Source: Brucella cytisi (lineage in GTDB: Bacteria > Pseudomonadota > Alphaproteobacteria > Rhizobiales > Rhizobiaceae). Taken from it: 64,000 nt of DNA. Within the stretch, counting starts at the first letter, position 1. Every line of letters starts with the position of its first letter. Below the pieces are notes generated by a model. The model did not search any database. It had not been told where the DNA came from and worked only from the letters and a program-made list of their open reading frames with translations. This document shows, piece after piece, positions 51,657-60,551 of this stretch. The position numbers and the translations under genes were made by a program. The stretch covers positions 186,001 through 250,000 of the forward strand of contig JAAVLQ010000003.1 in the NCBI GenBank assembly GCA_012103075.1, in the 5' to 3' direction.

Positions 51657-52727
51657 TTAGCGAAGTCGGCTGCCATCCTCCGCAAAGATGAGAACATGTT
51701 TGGGATCAGCCGAGAGTGAGATAGACTTTCCCTTCAGGCTCTCCCGCCGGCCACGTGTTTCCACCACGATTTCCCTGTCATTCCCGAGACGGGCATGGAG
51801 GTAGGATACCCCTCCCGGGTCCTCCTCCATCTGAACCGTTGCCTCAAACCCGCCTTCGGTCGTGTTGAGATGTTCGGGCCTGAGTCCCAACTTCACGGCC
51901 GTGCCTGCGGCAACATCGGTGACAACCTTGGCCAGAAGCTCCTTGCCCAGACCATCCAGCACGATCCGTAAGACGTCACCTTCGCGTCCTGTCACATGTC
52001 CATCAAGGAAATTCATCGCGGGTGAGCCGATGAAACCACCGACGAACTGGTTATCTGGATTGTCGTAGAGTTCCAACGGTCGACCCGCTTGCTGCAGCCT
52101 GCCTTGCTTCAATACAAAAATTCGGTCAGCCAGTGTCATGGCCTCAACCTGATCATGGGTGACATAAATCATAGTCGCGCCGATCTGCTTGTGCAGCTTG
52201 GCAAGCTCGAGACGCATTTGGACCCGCAGTTCCGCATCGAGATTGGACAAGGGTTCATCGAATAAAAAGACCTTGGGTTGGCGAACGATGGCGCGCCCTA
52301 TTGCAACTCGCTGACGCTGCCCCGAAAGCTCCGACGGTCGCTTTTTTTTCAGTTGTTCTTCCAGATGCAAAATACGCGCCGCTTCGAACACCATCTCATC
52401 GATCTTTGCTTTCGGCGTTTTCTTCAGCTTGAGCGAGAAAGCCATGTTCTCGTAAACCGTCAAATGCGGATAGAGCGCGTAGGACTGGAATACCATAGCG
52501 ACTTCTCGCCGTGCAGGTTCGACTTGCGTGACGTCCCGGCCCTCAATGGAAATTGTACCCGAACTTGTGTTCTCCAGCCCCGCAATCATCCTCAGGAGTG
52601 TCGATTTTCCGCAACCTGAAGGTCCGACGAACACGGCAAAATCGCCCGTCGGTATGTCCATGCTGACATCATGAATAATACCAACGGGACCGAAGCTCTT
52701 GCTGACATTCCGTATCGTTATACCCAT
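51657..52727 (-). CDS. MalK/UgpC-like ABC ATPase with a one-residue deletion in the signature motif
   Basis: 356 residues. Walker A is VGPSGCGKSTLLRMIAGLEN, the Q-loop VFQSYALYPHL, Walker B VFLFDEPLSNLDAELR, the switch His VTHDQVEAM, and the TOBE domain has LGLRPEHLN. The signature reads ELSGQRQRVAIGRAI where the family has LSGGQ: one glycine codon is missing. This could be a real in-frame deletion that would damage ATP hydrolysis, or a sequence error in keeping with the many indels here. Energises the MalFG-like permeases. Confidence 0.92.
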   Translation of the reverse strand: MGITIRNVSKSFGPVGIIHDVSMDIPTGDFAVFVGPSGCGKSTLLRMIAGLENTSSGTISIEGRDVTQVEPARREVAMVFQSYALYPHLTVYENMAFSLKLKKTPKAKIDEMVFEAARILHLEEQLKKKRPSELSGQRQRVAIGRAIVRQPKVFLFDEPLSNLDAELRVQMRLELAKLHKQIGATMIYVTHDQVEAMTLADRIFVLKQGRLQQAGRPLELYDNPDNQFVGGFIGSPAMNFLDGHVTGREGDVLRIVLDGLGKELLAKVVTDVAAGTAVKLGLRPEHLNTTEGGFEATVQMEEDPGGVSYLHARLGNDREIVVETRGRRESLKGKSISLSADPKHVLIFAEDGSRLR

Positions 52728-52736
52728 TGTGTCGCC

Positions 52737-54247
52737 TCAACCAATCTTGAGGCGCAACACGTGATAAGACAGTGCCTTCAGAGACCCCTTCAGCTTTCCA
52801 TCCTCAACGCCAATGCCTGATCCAGCTTTTGGCACCACATGATCAGGTTTGTCTGGACCGTTGGTCTCTTGCAGGCCATAACCTTCCATAGCATGGTGCT
52901 CCACCAATACCGGATCGGCAAAGCCAGTCAGTCCAATATCGAGTTCGGCAGTTTCCGTGAGATGGCGGTTTACGATGAAAAGTGTCAACAGCCCCTCCTC
53001 GCGATTGTGCACGGCGGCAACATCGAGATAAGAAACATCGTCTGCAACGCTACAATCATATGTCGGCGCATCAACCGCTACACTTAGCGCATCACCGCGA
53101 CCATAGATTGATGCAAACCGGTAGGGATGATAGATGGTCTGGCGCCGGGCTGGACCGTTCTTTTCTGCCCTGATCGGTGCGATCACGTTCACGAGTTGCG
53201 CGATACAGGCAATGCGAACGCGATCGGAGCGACGGATGAATTCATTCAATAGGCCGGCAACAAAGAGAGCGTCCTCGAAATTATAGGTCTCTTCCAGCAA
53301 AGCCGGCGCTTCCGGCCAATCCCGTGTGCGCCAGCGGTGACTGTCTTCCTCGCGGATATGATACCAGACATTCCACTCGTCGAAGCAGATATGGACATCG
53401 TTCTTGGCCCGCTTCTTGGCTTTCACATAATCGATGGCGCCAGCTATTGTCTGGATGTAGCGACCAGTCTCCTCGATCTTGCCAAAGTAGTTGAGTGTAT
53501 CTTTGCTCTTGTTGCCGAAATATTTGTGCAGCGAGATGTAATCGACATTCTCATAGCACTCCTCAAGCACCTCCCGCTCCCACTCTGGGTAGGTTTCCAT
53601 CCCATCGTTGGAACTTCCACAAACGATAGTCTCAATTGACTTGTCAAAACTCTTGAAGGCTTTGGCTGTTTCGTTGGCGAGCCGTCCATATTCAACCGCC
53701 ACCTTGTGACCTATTTGCCATGGGCCGTCCATTTCGTTGCCCGGGCACCACATCTTAACGCCATAACCATCATTTCCCGCATGAGAGCGGCGCAGGTCGC
53801 TCCATGCTGTCCCTCCTGGAAAGTTGACGTATTCCAGAAAGTTGCGCGCATCATCGAGACTACGCGAGCCAAGATTGACTGCCAGCATCATTTCGATGCC
53901 GGCCAGTTTCGACCAATCAGCGAATTCGTTGATCCCTATCTGATTGGTCTCTTTGGAACGCCATGCCAGATCAAGACGCACAGGTCTCTGATCACGGGGC
54001 CGATGCCATCTTCCCAACGATAAGCTGAAACAAAGTTCCCGCACGGATAGCGGATTGCTGGAATCTTCAGATCCTGCACAAATTTCAGCACATCCTTACG
54101 AAATCCGTGCTCATCGGCCTGTGGATGGCCGGGTTCATAGATACCTCCATAAATCGCGCGGCCCATATGCTCGATGAAAGCGGAATAAAGCCGCTCATCG
54201 ATGGTGCTGATCTTGAAATCCCGATGAACGGCGACACGTGCCTTCAT
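52737..54247 (-). CDS. GH51 alpha-L-arabinofuranosidase, one frameshift
   Basis: About 502 residues. The start MKARVAVHRDFKISTIDERL at 54247 and GRAIYGGIYEPGHPQADEHG belong to GH51. After a shift near 53985 the barrel carries the acid/base Glu in MWCPGNEMDGPWQIGHKVAV and the nucleophile Glu in HICFDEWNVWY. The C-terminal beta domain has IVNRHLTETAELDIGLTGF. There is no signal peptide, so it acts in the cytoplasm on imported arabinosides, releasing L-arabinose. The ABC importer genes follow in the same direction and the ArsR-type regulator lies upstream. Confidence 0.92.
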
Positions 54248-54275
54248 TCTAGTTCCTCCCAAAGCAATCAACAAA

Positions 54276-54289
54276 ACGATATAAATCGT
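54276..54289. promoter_or_regulatory. Putative operator before the GH51 gene
   Basis: ACGAT-ATAA-ATCGT is a perfect palindrome, 29 bases upstream of the arabinofuranosidase start, in the gap after the ArsR-type regulator. Possible binding site for that regulator. Confidence 0.45.
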
Positions 54290-54388
54290 ATTTTTGATAT
54301 ACTCACGAAAGAAACACGTTGATGTCAATGGGGAAATTGAAAGCCGCCGTCGCGGGGCCACGTGACACCACGGCAAAAAAAATAGTAC

Positions 54389-55317
54389 TTATTGCCTTGT
54401 TTTCAGACGTAAAAGCAGATCCTGATCGTAATTTCCAAAGCCCTTGCCGAAAATATTCAAACCGCCGGGATGCTTACTCTCAGCCTTGACTTCGATCCTG
54501 ATGCGAATCGATCGGTGATCGTCGAGTGAAAGATCGGTAGTTGTCACTTCAGATATTCGCAAACCATCCACAAAAGTGCCCGCATTAGTCACAGCCCGGG
54601 TTTTCAGCATGCCGTATTGCGAGCCTTTCAACTTCCACCAATCAGGTGTGTAAGTGCCACGCCGATCTCCGAAATCCCCCGGTGATGTCCAGACACCCGT
54701 CTCACATCCATTGACCGAAAGAACTATATCCGATGGCCAATTGGCGAGCGTTTCGGGCACCTCGGAACTGACTTCCATGACCACCTCGACAGCTTCTATC
54801 CTGTCGCCACGCAACTTTGCGTTATTGGGGAACTGATATTCGACGAACCCGCTGGTAAACCACAACAAACTGGTCTTCATCCGTTCCGGATCCATGAATG
54901 TTTCAGGCACGTCGAGCAAGCCGATAATTCCTTCGGTCGAACAGATTCCACATGGAGCAGTAACCGAATTGTTTGTATAAAGTCCGAGTGGCATTGATAC
55001 TTCGATGAGATTGGATGACAGTTCCTGCGCCGGGGCTGAAAACTGACGATCAGCTCGTCATAAACAGTAAAGCAGATCTTTTGATTACCTTTACGAGCCC
55101 TCTGTACCTCGATCCGTACCGGGCCCGCCTTTTGCAGTATTTGCAGATGTGTCGAGACCGAGGACTGCGGAAGACCGGCAGCCTGCGCCAGATCGTTTAT
55201 GTTGATACCCGGATGCCGGGACAAAACGTTTAAAAGTTTCAAACGCGGCAGCGATGCAACGCCTTTGAGCGCCGCAAGGTCTTTCTCCGGGTCGATGACA
55301 AGAAATTTCTGGTTCAT
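54389..55317 (-). CDS. ArsR-type winged-helix regulator with a large C-terminal domain, one frameshift
   Basis: About 309 residues. The N-terminal 90 residues are a winged helix (SLPRLKLLNVLSRHPGININ, then AAGLPQSSVSTHLQILQKAG) of ArsR/SmtB kind without visible metal-binding Cys pairs. The frame shifts near 55030, after which a large domain follows: MPLGLYTNNSVTAPCGICST to GNYDQDLLLRLKTRQ, with a jelly-roll-like pattern (IVLSVNGCETGVWTSPGDFG, RGTYTPDWWKLKGSQYGML). This C-terminal domain may bind a sugar. It heads the arabinoside operon on the same strand, so it is probably the local regulator. Confidence 0.78.
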
Positions 55318-55348
55318 GGACCGAATGTAAACATCGCCGCTAAAAATG

Positions 55349-55369
55349 TATATCGGAAATTTGGATATA
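55349..55369. promoter_or_regulatory. Putative autoregulatory operator upstream of the ArsR-type gene
   Basis: TATATC, nine bases, GATATA is a perfect interrupted palindrome 32 bases upstream of the regulator start. ArsR-type proteins often bind AT-rich sites like this. Confidence 0.45.
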
Positions 55370-55765
55370 TAAGAATAGCGGATTTATCTCTTTTTGGCGG
55401 CTGGTATACAGCCCGAACTGCTCTATCATTTGATCAGCAGATTTCATACGCGCCACCAATCAATTGCCATCGAATTTCCGGGCTCCGCTTGTCACCCACA
55501 GCGATACGGCGATCCATCGCCTTGAAGGGATAGGAACTAGTGACTGGAATTATGAAGGCTATCTGCCTGAAATCACAGAAAAACGAATTTAAGATCAATG
55601 TTGATTTAGGCCCGGAAACAGACGGTTCTATCCAGCGTAAAAAGATTTGGAAGCGACTGTTATTGCCTGGTGACGCATTTGCGTGGATTCCAAATCAGGA
55701 ATGTTTACATCATGTATGCAATCAAGACCATGCTGCATCGAAATCTGAAACGATCAAAGCAAAGA
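55370..55765. other. About 400 bases with no convincing gene
   Basis: Plus-strand frames around 55540-55851 overlap the toxin gene on the other strand and have no family likeness. A minus-strand stretch near 55450-55530 (RIAVGDKRSPEIRWQLIGGA) looks protein-like but has no clear start. Probably decayed DNA. Confidence 0.35.
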
Positions 55766-56058
55766 TTAAAACGGATCCCAGACCCAATCTTCAAATGCAT
55801 GACGTACCTGAATTACAAAAACTGTGCCGTCTGCTTCAATTTGATAAATAATGAGGTGGGCTTTAAAAGAAAGCATCCGCACAGATGGAGCAATTTCTTC
55901 AGGTGCACGCGCCATTTGTGGGTTCTTGGCAATTAATCCAGAGTGTTAAACAACTCTGCATGATAGCGTTTCGCCTGCACAGATCTAAACCTTGCTATAC
56001 CCTGCTCGGCGATAGCAATGATATTGTCTTCCACAAGAACAGAGAGTTTAAATTCCAT
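55766..56058 (-). CDS. ParE/RelE-type toxin, one frameshift
   Basis: About 98 residues. From the ATG at 56058: MEFKLSVLVEDNIIAIAEQG, then VQAKRYHAELFNTLD; one base is missing and the next frame continues LIAKNPQMARAPEEIAPSVR and HLIIYQIEADGTVFVIQVRH to a TAA at 55766. This is the ParE pattern (AxxDLxxIxxYxxxRFG, QAxxYxxxL, RxxxxxxHxIxYxxxxxxxxIxxVxH). ParE toxins act on DNA gyrase. Its start overlaps the end of the longer antitoxin frame. As read the toxin is truncated at 42 residues and would be inactive, unless the shift is a sequence error. Confidence 0.8.
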
Positions 56059-56126
56059 CAGTTGCGTTTAAGAGATTTTTCGGCGCTTGTGATTGCCGTA
56101 GCGAAGAGTTCATCCTGTGAACGACT

Positions 56127-56315
56127 TCACGGGCCACTTTGTAAGCCCTCGTCAACAAAGCGCTGCATCGCTGTGATCTTATCGCTGCGCATTTGATCTT
56201 TACGGATCAAATCGCGCACATAGTCACTCGCATTCGAATAGCGTCCCGTTTTGGCCTGAGTCTCAACCCATTCTTTCATAGGATGAGGGAGCCATACGTT
56301 CATCGTTACCATCAA
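56127..56315 (-). CDS. ParD-type antitoxin, apparently cut short by a stop codon
   Basis: 62 codons: MMVTMNVWLPHPMKEWVETQ, then YSNASDYVRDLIRKDQMRSD and AMQRFVDEGLQSGP. This is a ribbon-helix-helix ParD protein. The stop at 56127 is followed in the same frame by 22 more open codons (SRSQDELFATAITSAEKSLK) whose own stop overlaps the toxin ATG in a TGATG. The usual ParD is about 80-95 residues and ends overlapping parE, so the present stop may be a nonsense mutation or base error. Confidence 0.82.
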   Translation of the reverse strand: MMVTMNVWLPHPMKEWVETQAKTGRYSNASDYVRDLIRKDQMRSDKITAMQRFVDEGLQSGP

Positions 56316-56760
56316 ATTCTACCTTCACTGCAATTAAAAATTGCAGATTGGCAAAAGTTTGTCAATGTTATTTTCACTAGCTACCTATCCATTTAACGTT
56401 CCGGGCCAGACCGTTGATCATGATAACCAGTCAAGAATCCACGTTCGCGCAATTCTGAAGTCCGGCATGGGGACCGTAACTGTCGGTCCGTTTTCGATGA
56501 TTGCGGAAACAATTGACGCCATGCAATTCGAATGACAACTGTGACCATTTCCGACCTTCGTGGTTGACGTTTGCAGAACTGCAGTTTCGACTGCTGTATG
56601 TTTTGAGTGCTGATAAACTGACCGAAGCACGCAACGGCAACGCTGTCATGGCCAGATGCAGTTTTGATTCCTTTGTCTCAGACATCGGCGCTCTAAGAGT
56701 TGGTCATCTGACGACCATTGCTATTGTGGAGACGCGAACCTGAGGTTTGGATCCAAATCA
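56316..56760. other. About 440 bases with no recognised gene
   Basis: Holds the presumed promoter of the ParD/ParE operon on the minus strand and short plus-strand frames of no known family. Nothing else was seen. Confidence 0.4.
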
Positions 56761-57120
56761 ATGTATGTACGTCGTCTACAGATCAACAATATCCGGTCGA
56801 TCGACCAATTGGACCTCAAGCATAACGCCGAACAGGCTGCAGGTAGGCACGTAATTCTCGGCGCGAACTGTTCGGGCAATTCGAGCGTCGTTCGCTCGCT
56901 GACGCTGGCACTCAGCGGCGCCGGGAATCTGTTGCGCTTCGCGTTTTGGAATGCTTGGCAGCGGGGCGGTACCCAAAGTACATCGATCCGTCTGCAGTTC
57001 CCGGGCGATGCTTGCGACATCGTCAACAAGCGCGGTCTCGGGACACGAGGTCCGGCATTTCCCTTGTCGTGGATCCGGGAATGCAAGTCTTTCCTCATAA
57101 ACAGAATATTCTGGCGGCTT
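56761..57120 (+). pseudogene. AAA/SMC-like ATPase fragment with degenerate Walker A
   Basis: The first 60 residues, MYVRRLQINNIRSIDQLDLK and HVILGANCSGNSSVVRSLTL, match the N-terminus of AAA_21/OLD-type ATPases, where Walker A reads GxNGSGKSS. Here the invariant lysine is Asn and a Gly is Cys. The rest of the ATPase, including Walker B, is missing, and from about 57120 the sequence belongs to the MocA-like gene on the other strand. A dead fragment. Confidence 0.65.
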
Positions 57121-57171
57121 GAACGCCGGACTGGCGAGGGTCGATGGACACGCCTTCGTCATCGCAGCAAT

Positions 57172-57742
57172 TCACTGCTTAAACCGTGGCCTTCGGATCC
57201 TGTCCAGATCTTCGGGATAATCGATATCCATGGCCTCGATTTGTGTTAGTTCAATCTGCGCGTCGGAGCTCATCAAGGAGAGCAGGCCCCGGGCACCACT
57301 ATCGCCTTGTGCCATTATCGCTGCCTTACTGTAATCGGACGCCATAATCATGACAGGTGGCAGGCGCACCGAAGCCAACGCCGAGCAACATGAGTGATTT
57401 TTTTCCATTAGTTTGCGTAGATGCCTAGGGGAAGCATTCGGCATGTCGCCGAGGCAGATTAAAAGTTTGTCCGCGCCTATATAACGCGCGTGGTCGACCG
57501 CACGATGAAACGACGCAGCCATCGATAGACCGGGCTGCAAGAACAAGGGGGCAATTCTATCGGCAAGACAGCTGCTACCTCCGGCGAAGAGACCACGGCA
57601 GCGCAGACGTCACAGCCGGCTGATAATAAAGTTTGTGCTGCTATTGCGACAAGGGGCTTTTGCCTGCAACGAGCTAAAAGCTTGTCGTCGGGTCGAAGCG
57701 GTGCGATGCTCCGGCCGCCAGCATTACACCCAGTGTCTGCAT
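57172..57742 (-). CDS. MobA/MocA-like nucleotidyltransferase, about two frameshifts
   Basis: About 190 residues from the ATG at 57742, 3 bases after XdhC. The start MQTLGVMLAAGAS is the glycine-rich nucleotide loop (LAAGxSxRxGxxK) and, after a shift, DDKLLARCRQKPLVAIAAQT continues. A second shift near 57545 gives HARYIGADKLLICLGDMPNA (the GDMP metal motif) and IEAMDIDYPEDLDRI at the end. Relatives transfer CMP or GMP to the molybdenum cofactor. With XdhC next to it, it probably matures the cofactor for the adjacent molybdenum hydroxylase. Confidence 0.85.
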
Positions 57743-57744
57743 GA

Positions 57745-58695
57745 TTAATCAGTCCTCACCCTTTCTGCCAGCGAGAGAATCGACCGCCCGGTTTCGGCCT
57801 GAGTGATTTCGGCCAGCACTGAGATCGCTAGCGCCTGTGGATCACGTGTCGAGGCGATGACGCCGATCGGACCGCGCACGCGCCTTCGATCCGGCTCGGA
57901 AACGCCAAGTGCTTCAAGTCGTTCGGGCGGGTGCGGTGTGCCTTGATACTTCCCTGAGCACCAATATAGAAAGCCTCACTTCCAAGTACGTGGCGCAAAA
58001 TCTCCGGTTCGTGGTCGTGGTCGTGATAGAAAAGTGTCACGGCCGTGTTCGCATCGACCGGCACGGCATGAAGATCGGAAAGCCGCGTAAGGGAATGGCT
58101 TACGATTCCCATGTTACCGGCAGAGCACAGCGTCGTCTGGTCATGGCTGATAAGAATGTGGTCGCGGCCCAGATTTGCCGTCATCTGCGCAAAAATCAGG
58201 GCCTCCGGTCCCGCTCCCAAGATCACGAACCGTGTCGGCGGACAGAACGGCATCACCAAACTTCCACTCTCCCCGGCGGGCGCGTCGAACTGGTCTAGCG
58301 CAAGCCGGCCCCTCCGGCGAAATGCGGAGATTTACCGGCACGCGCGATCTGCGCCGCTCGGCCAGTCTTTCCAGAACGGTACGGTCTCGCAGCGGAAAAA
58401 GCATGATCTCGATTGCTCCGCCGCAGGGTAAGCGTATGTCGAAATAAGGACTATCTGCGCCATAGCGAAGTCGCTTCGGCCGGCCGGTCATGCGCACATC
58501 GCGGGCGTGCAAGGCAACATCCGCCTCGACGCAGCCGGACGTTAGCGCACCGACCCAGCGATCATCCGGGGCGATGACCATCGCCGCGCCCGGATTGCGG
58601 TAGGCGGGGCCGATTGTCGCCGTCAATAGAGCGATGACTATTCCCTCGCCCATATCGGGCGCGGCCTGCCGGGGATCAATCAGTGCAGGATGCAT
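57745..58695 (-). CDS. XdhC/CoxI-family molybdenum cofactor insertion protein, two frameshifts
   Basis: About 315 residues. I place the start at the ATG at 58695 (MHPALIDPRQAAPDMGEGIV), since GGAGG lies before it and the previous gene stops at 58703; the longer frame to 58743 overlaps that gene. XdhC domain: GIVIALLTATIGPAYRNPGA, IAPDDRWVGALTSGCVEADV. After a shift near 58260 the Rossmann part has TRFVILGAGPEALIFAQM and FYHDHDHEPEILRHVLGSEA. A further shift gives GVRGPIGVIASTRDPQALAI and the end at 57745. XdhC proteins bind and sulfurate Moco before insertion. Confidence 0.87.
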
Positions 58696-58702
58696 TCCAC
58701 TC

Positions 58703-59989
58703 TCAGCCTCCGTGCCGAATGAGCTTAAGAGCGTCCGCGACATCGGCGGGCGTCACATTGGCCTCGTGTCCACCCCAGCGCTGACGCAAATAATTTACCA
58801 GATCAGCCATCTGCCGGTCGTCCAGTTGATCGGCGAAGGCAGGCATGGTTTGCATGCGCTCTCCCCGCGCCGGGGTTACGCTCGTGTACACCTTCGTGAA
58901 TGACGCGAACGAGAGTGACAGGATTCTCATACATGGCAGTCGTATTGACGTTGAGCGGCACGGAAGAGTGCGGCTGGCCCTCGCCGGAAACACCGTGGCA
59001 TCCGGCGCAAAGCCCGACATAGAGCTGCCCGCCCGCCGGATCCGGCGTGCCGACCGGCTCCTTGACGCGTGGACCCTGCATCGACTGGTCCTGCGTAAGA
59101 TAGGCCGAAATTGCCTGTAAATCCGCATCGTCGAGATGTGCGGTGGAATGTTCGAGAACGGGGAACATGCGGAACGTCATGACACCTTGCGGAGACAGGC
59201 CATGGCTGAAGAACCGGACGAGATCCGGTTTTGTCCAGCCGCGCTCGGCCGGGGCTGTTGTCGTCAGGTCCGGCGCATAGGCGCCCTCGATCACGTTGCC
59301 CTTGAGATATTTGTCCTGTTGCAGCGCATAGGTGAGGCCGCGCGGCGTGTGGCATTCGCCGCAGTGGCCCAGCACATCCACTAGGTATTTGCCTCGGGCA
59401 AAAGGTTCCTTCGCCGCTTCGGTCGCATCGAAGGCTTTGCCGCCGGGCGCTCAAGCGCGTTCCACAGCGCGATCGCCGGACGGATATTGAAGGGGAAGAC
59501 CATCGAATTGGGCCGGTTGCGCTTCTCCACGGCCGGCTGCGTCAATAACCACGCGAAAAGCGCATCGCTGTCGGCGCGCGTAATCTGGTGATAGCTTGCA
59601 TAGGGCATCGCCGGATAGAGATTGCGGCGGCGGTGCAATCCCATAGGCCACGGCGCGGTAGAAATCGTCCGAGGTCCATGTGCCGATGCCGTATTCCTTC
59701 GAGGCACTGATATTTGTGCCATAGATCGTCCCCATGGGCGTGACCATGGACATGCCGCCCGCCGGTCCGATCCTCCGGCGGGGTCGGAATGACAGGCCCC
59801 ACAGTCGGCCTCACGCGCGACTTTCTGTCCCCGAGCAACCAGAGCGGCATGCGCTTCGGCGCTCAGATGCGCGAAATCCACCGTCGACGGCGGGATGGAT
59901 GAGGAACTGCTGCCAATCCAGTACATGCCGCCGACGACGGCCACACCGATGATGCACAGTAACGCGAAGACACGCAGATACTTAGCCAT
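58703..59989 (-). CDS. Three-haem cytochrome c subunit of the molybdenum hydroxylase, about four frameshifts
   Basis: About 428 residues. The start MAKYLRVFALLCIIGVAVVG overlaps the 2Fe-2S gene by 8 bases and gives a membrane anchor. Three haem sites: ADCGACHSDPAGG, GHCGECHTPRGLTYALQQD and LCAGCHGVSGEGQ. FFSHGLSPQGVMTFRMFPVL and LDDRQMADLVNYLRQRWGG follow. Shifts lie near 59770, 59390 and 58900, and probably one near 59600. The same arrangement occurs in nicotinate and aldehyde/alcohol dehydrogenases of proteobacteria, where the cytochrome passes electrons from the Mo/2Fe-2S subunits to the respiratory chain. Confidence 0.88.
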
Positions 59990-60551
59990 TGTCCATCACT
60001 TTCCTGCTGCGCGTTACCGTGGTGAGACCGGGCGTGTTCAAGACGACCTCACGAACCGCTTCGTAATAACGGACATAACCCGTGCAGCGGCAGATATGCG
60101 GGTCAAGTGCCGCAAGGATTGCACCTTCCACATCGTCGGCAGGTACTGGATTCTGCTTCAGCTTCTCGATCAGCACCGTCGCCGAATTGACGAAACCGGG
60201 AGTGCAATAGCCGCATTGAAACGAAAAATGCTTCAAAAACGCTTCCTGTATGGGAGACAGGACCTGCTGTCCGCTGGAATCTGTTTCGGCGATGCCTTCG
60301 ACCGTGCGGATGGTCTTGCCATTGAGCCACGCAACGCCGGTGATGCAGGCCGGAACCGTCGAGGAACCTTTCTCAGCGTCGTCGACGATGATCGTACAGG
60401 CGCGGCATACCCCTTGCCCGCAGCCGAGACGGGTTCCTGTGAGATTGAGATATTCCTGCAGGAACTCGATCATCATCAAGTCTTCCGGCAAATCAGCCGG
60501 GCCGACCTTCTTGCCGTTGATGGTGGCTGAAAAGCTGATTCTGGCTTCCAT
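59982..60551 (-). CDS. 2Fe-2S subunit of a molybdenum hydroxylase
   Basis: 189 residues, intact. The ATG at 60551 overlaps the TGA of the Mo-subunit gene (TGATG). The plant-type ferredoxin domain holds LGCGQGVCRACTIIVDD, and the second cluster domain CGYCTPGFVNSATVLIEKL with HICRCTGYVRYYEAVREVVL, giving the eight Cys of two [2Fe-2S] centres. It links the Mo centre to the cytochrome c encoded next. Confidence 0.95.
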   Translation of the reverse strand: MEARISFSATINGKKVGPADLPEDLMMIEFLQEYLNLTGTRLGCGQGVCRACTIIVDDAEKGSSTVPACITGVAWLNGKTIRTVEGIAETDSSGQQVLSPIQEAFLKHFSFQCGYCTPGFVNSATVLIEKLKQNPVPADDVEGAILAALDPHICRCTGYVRYYEAVREVVLNTPGLTTVTRSRKVMDNG

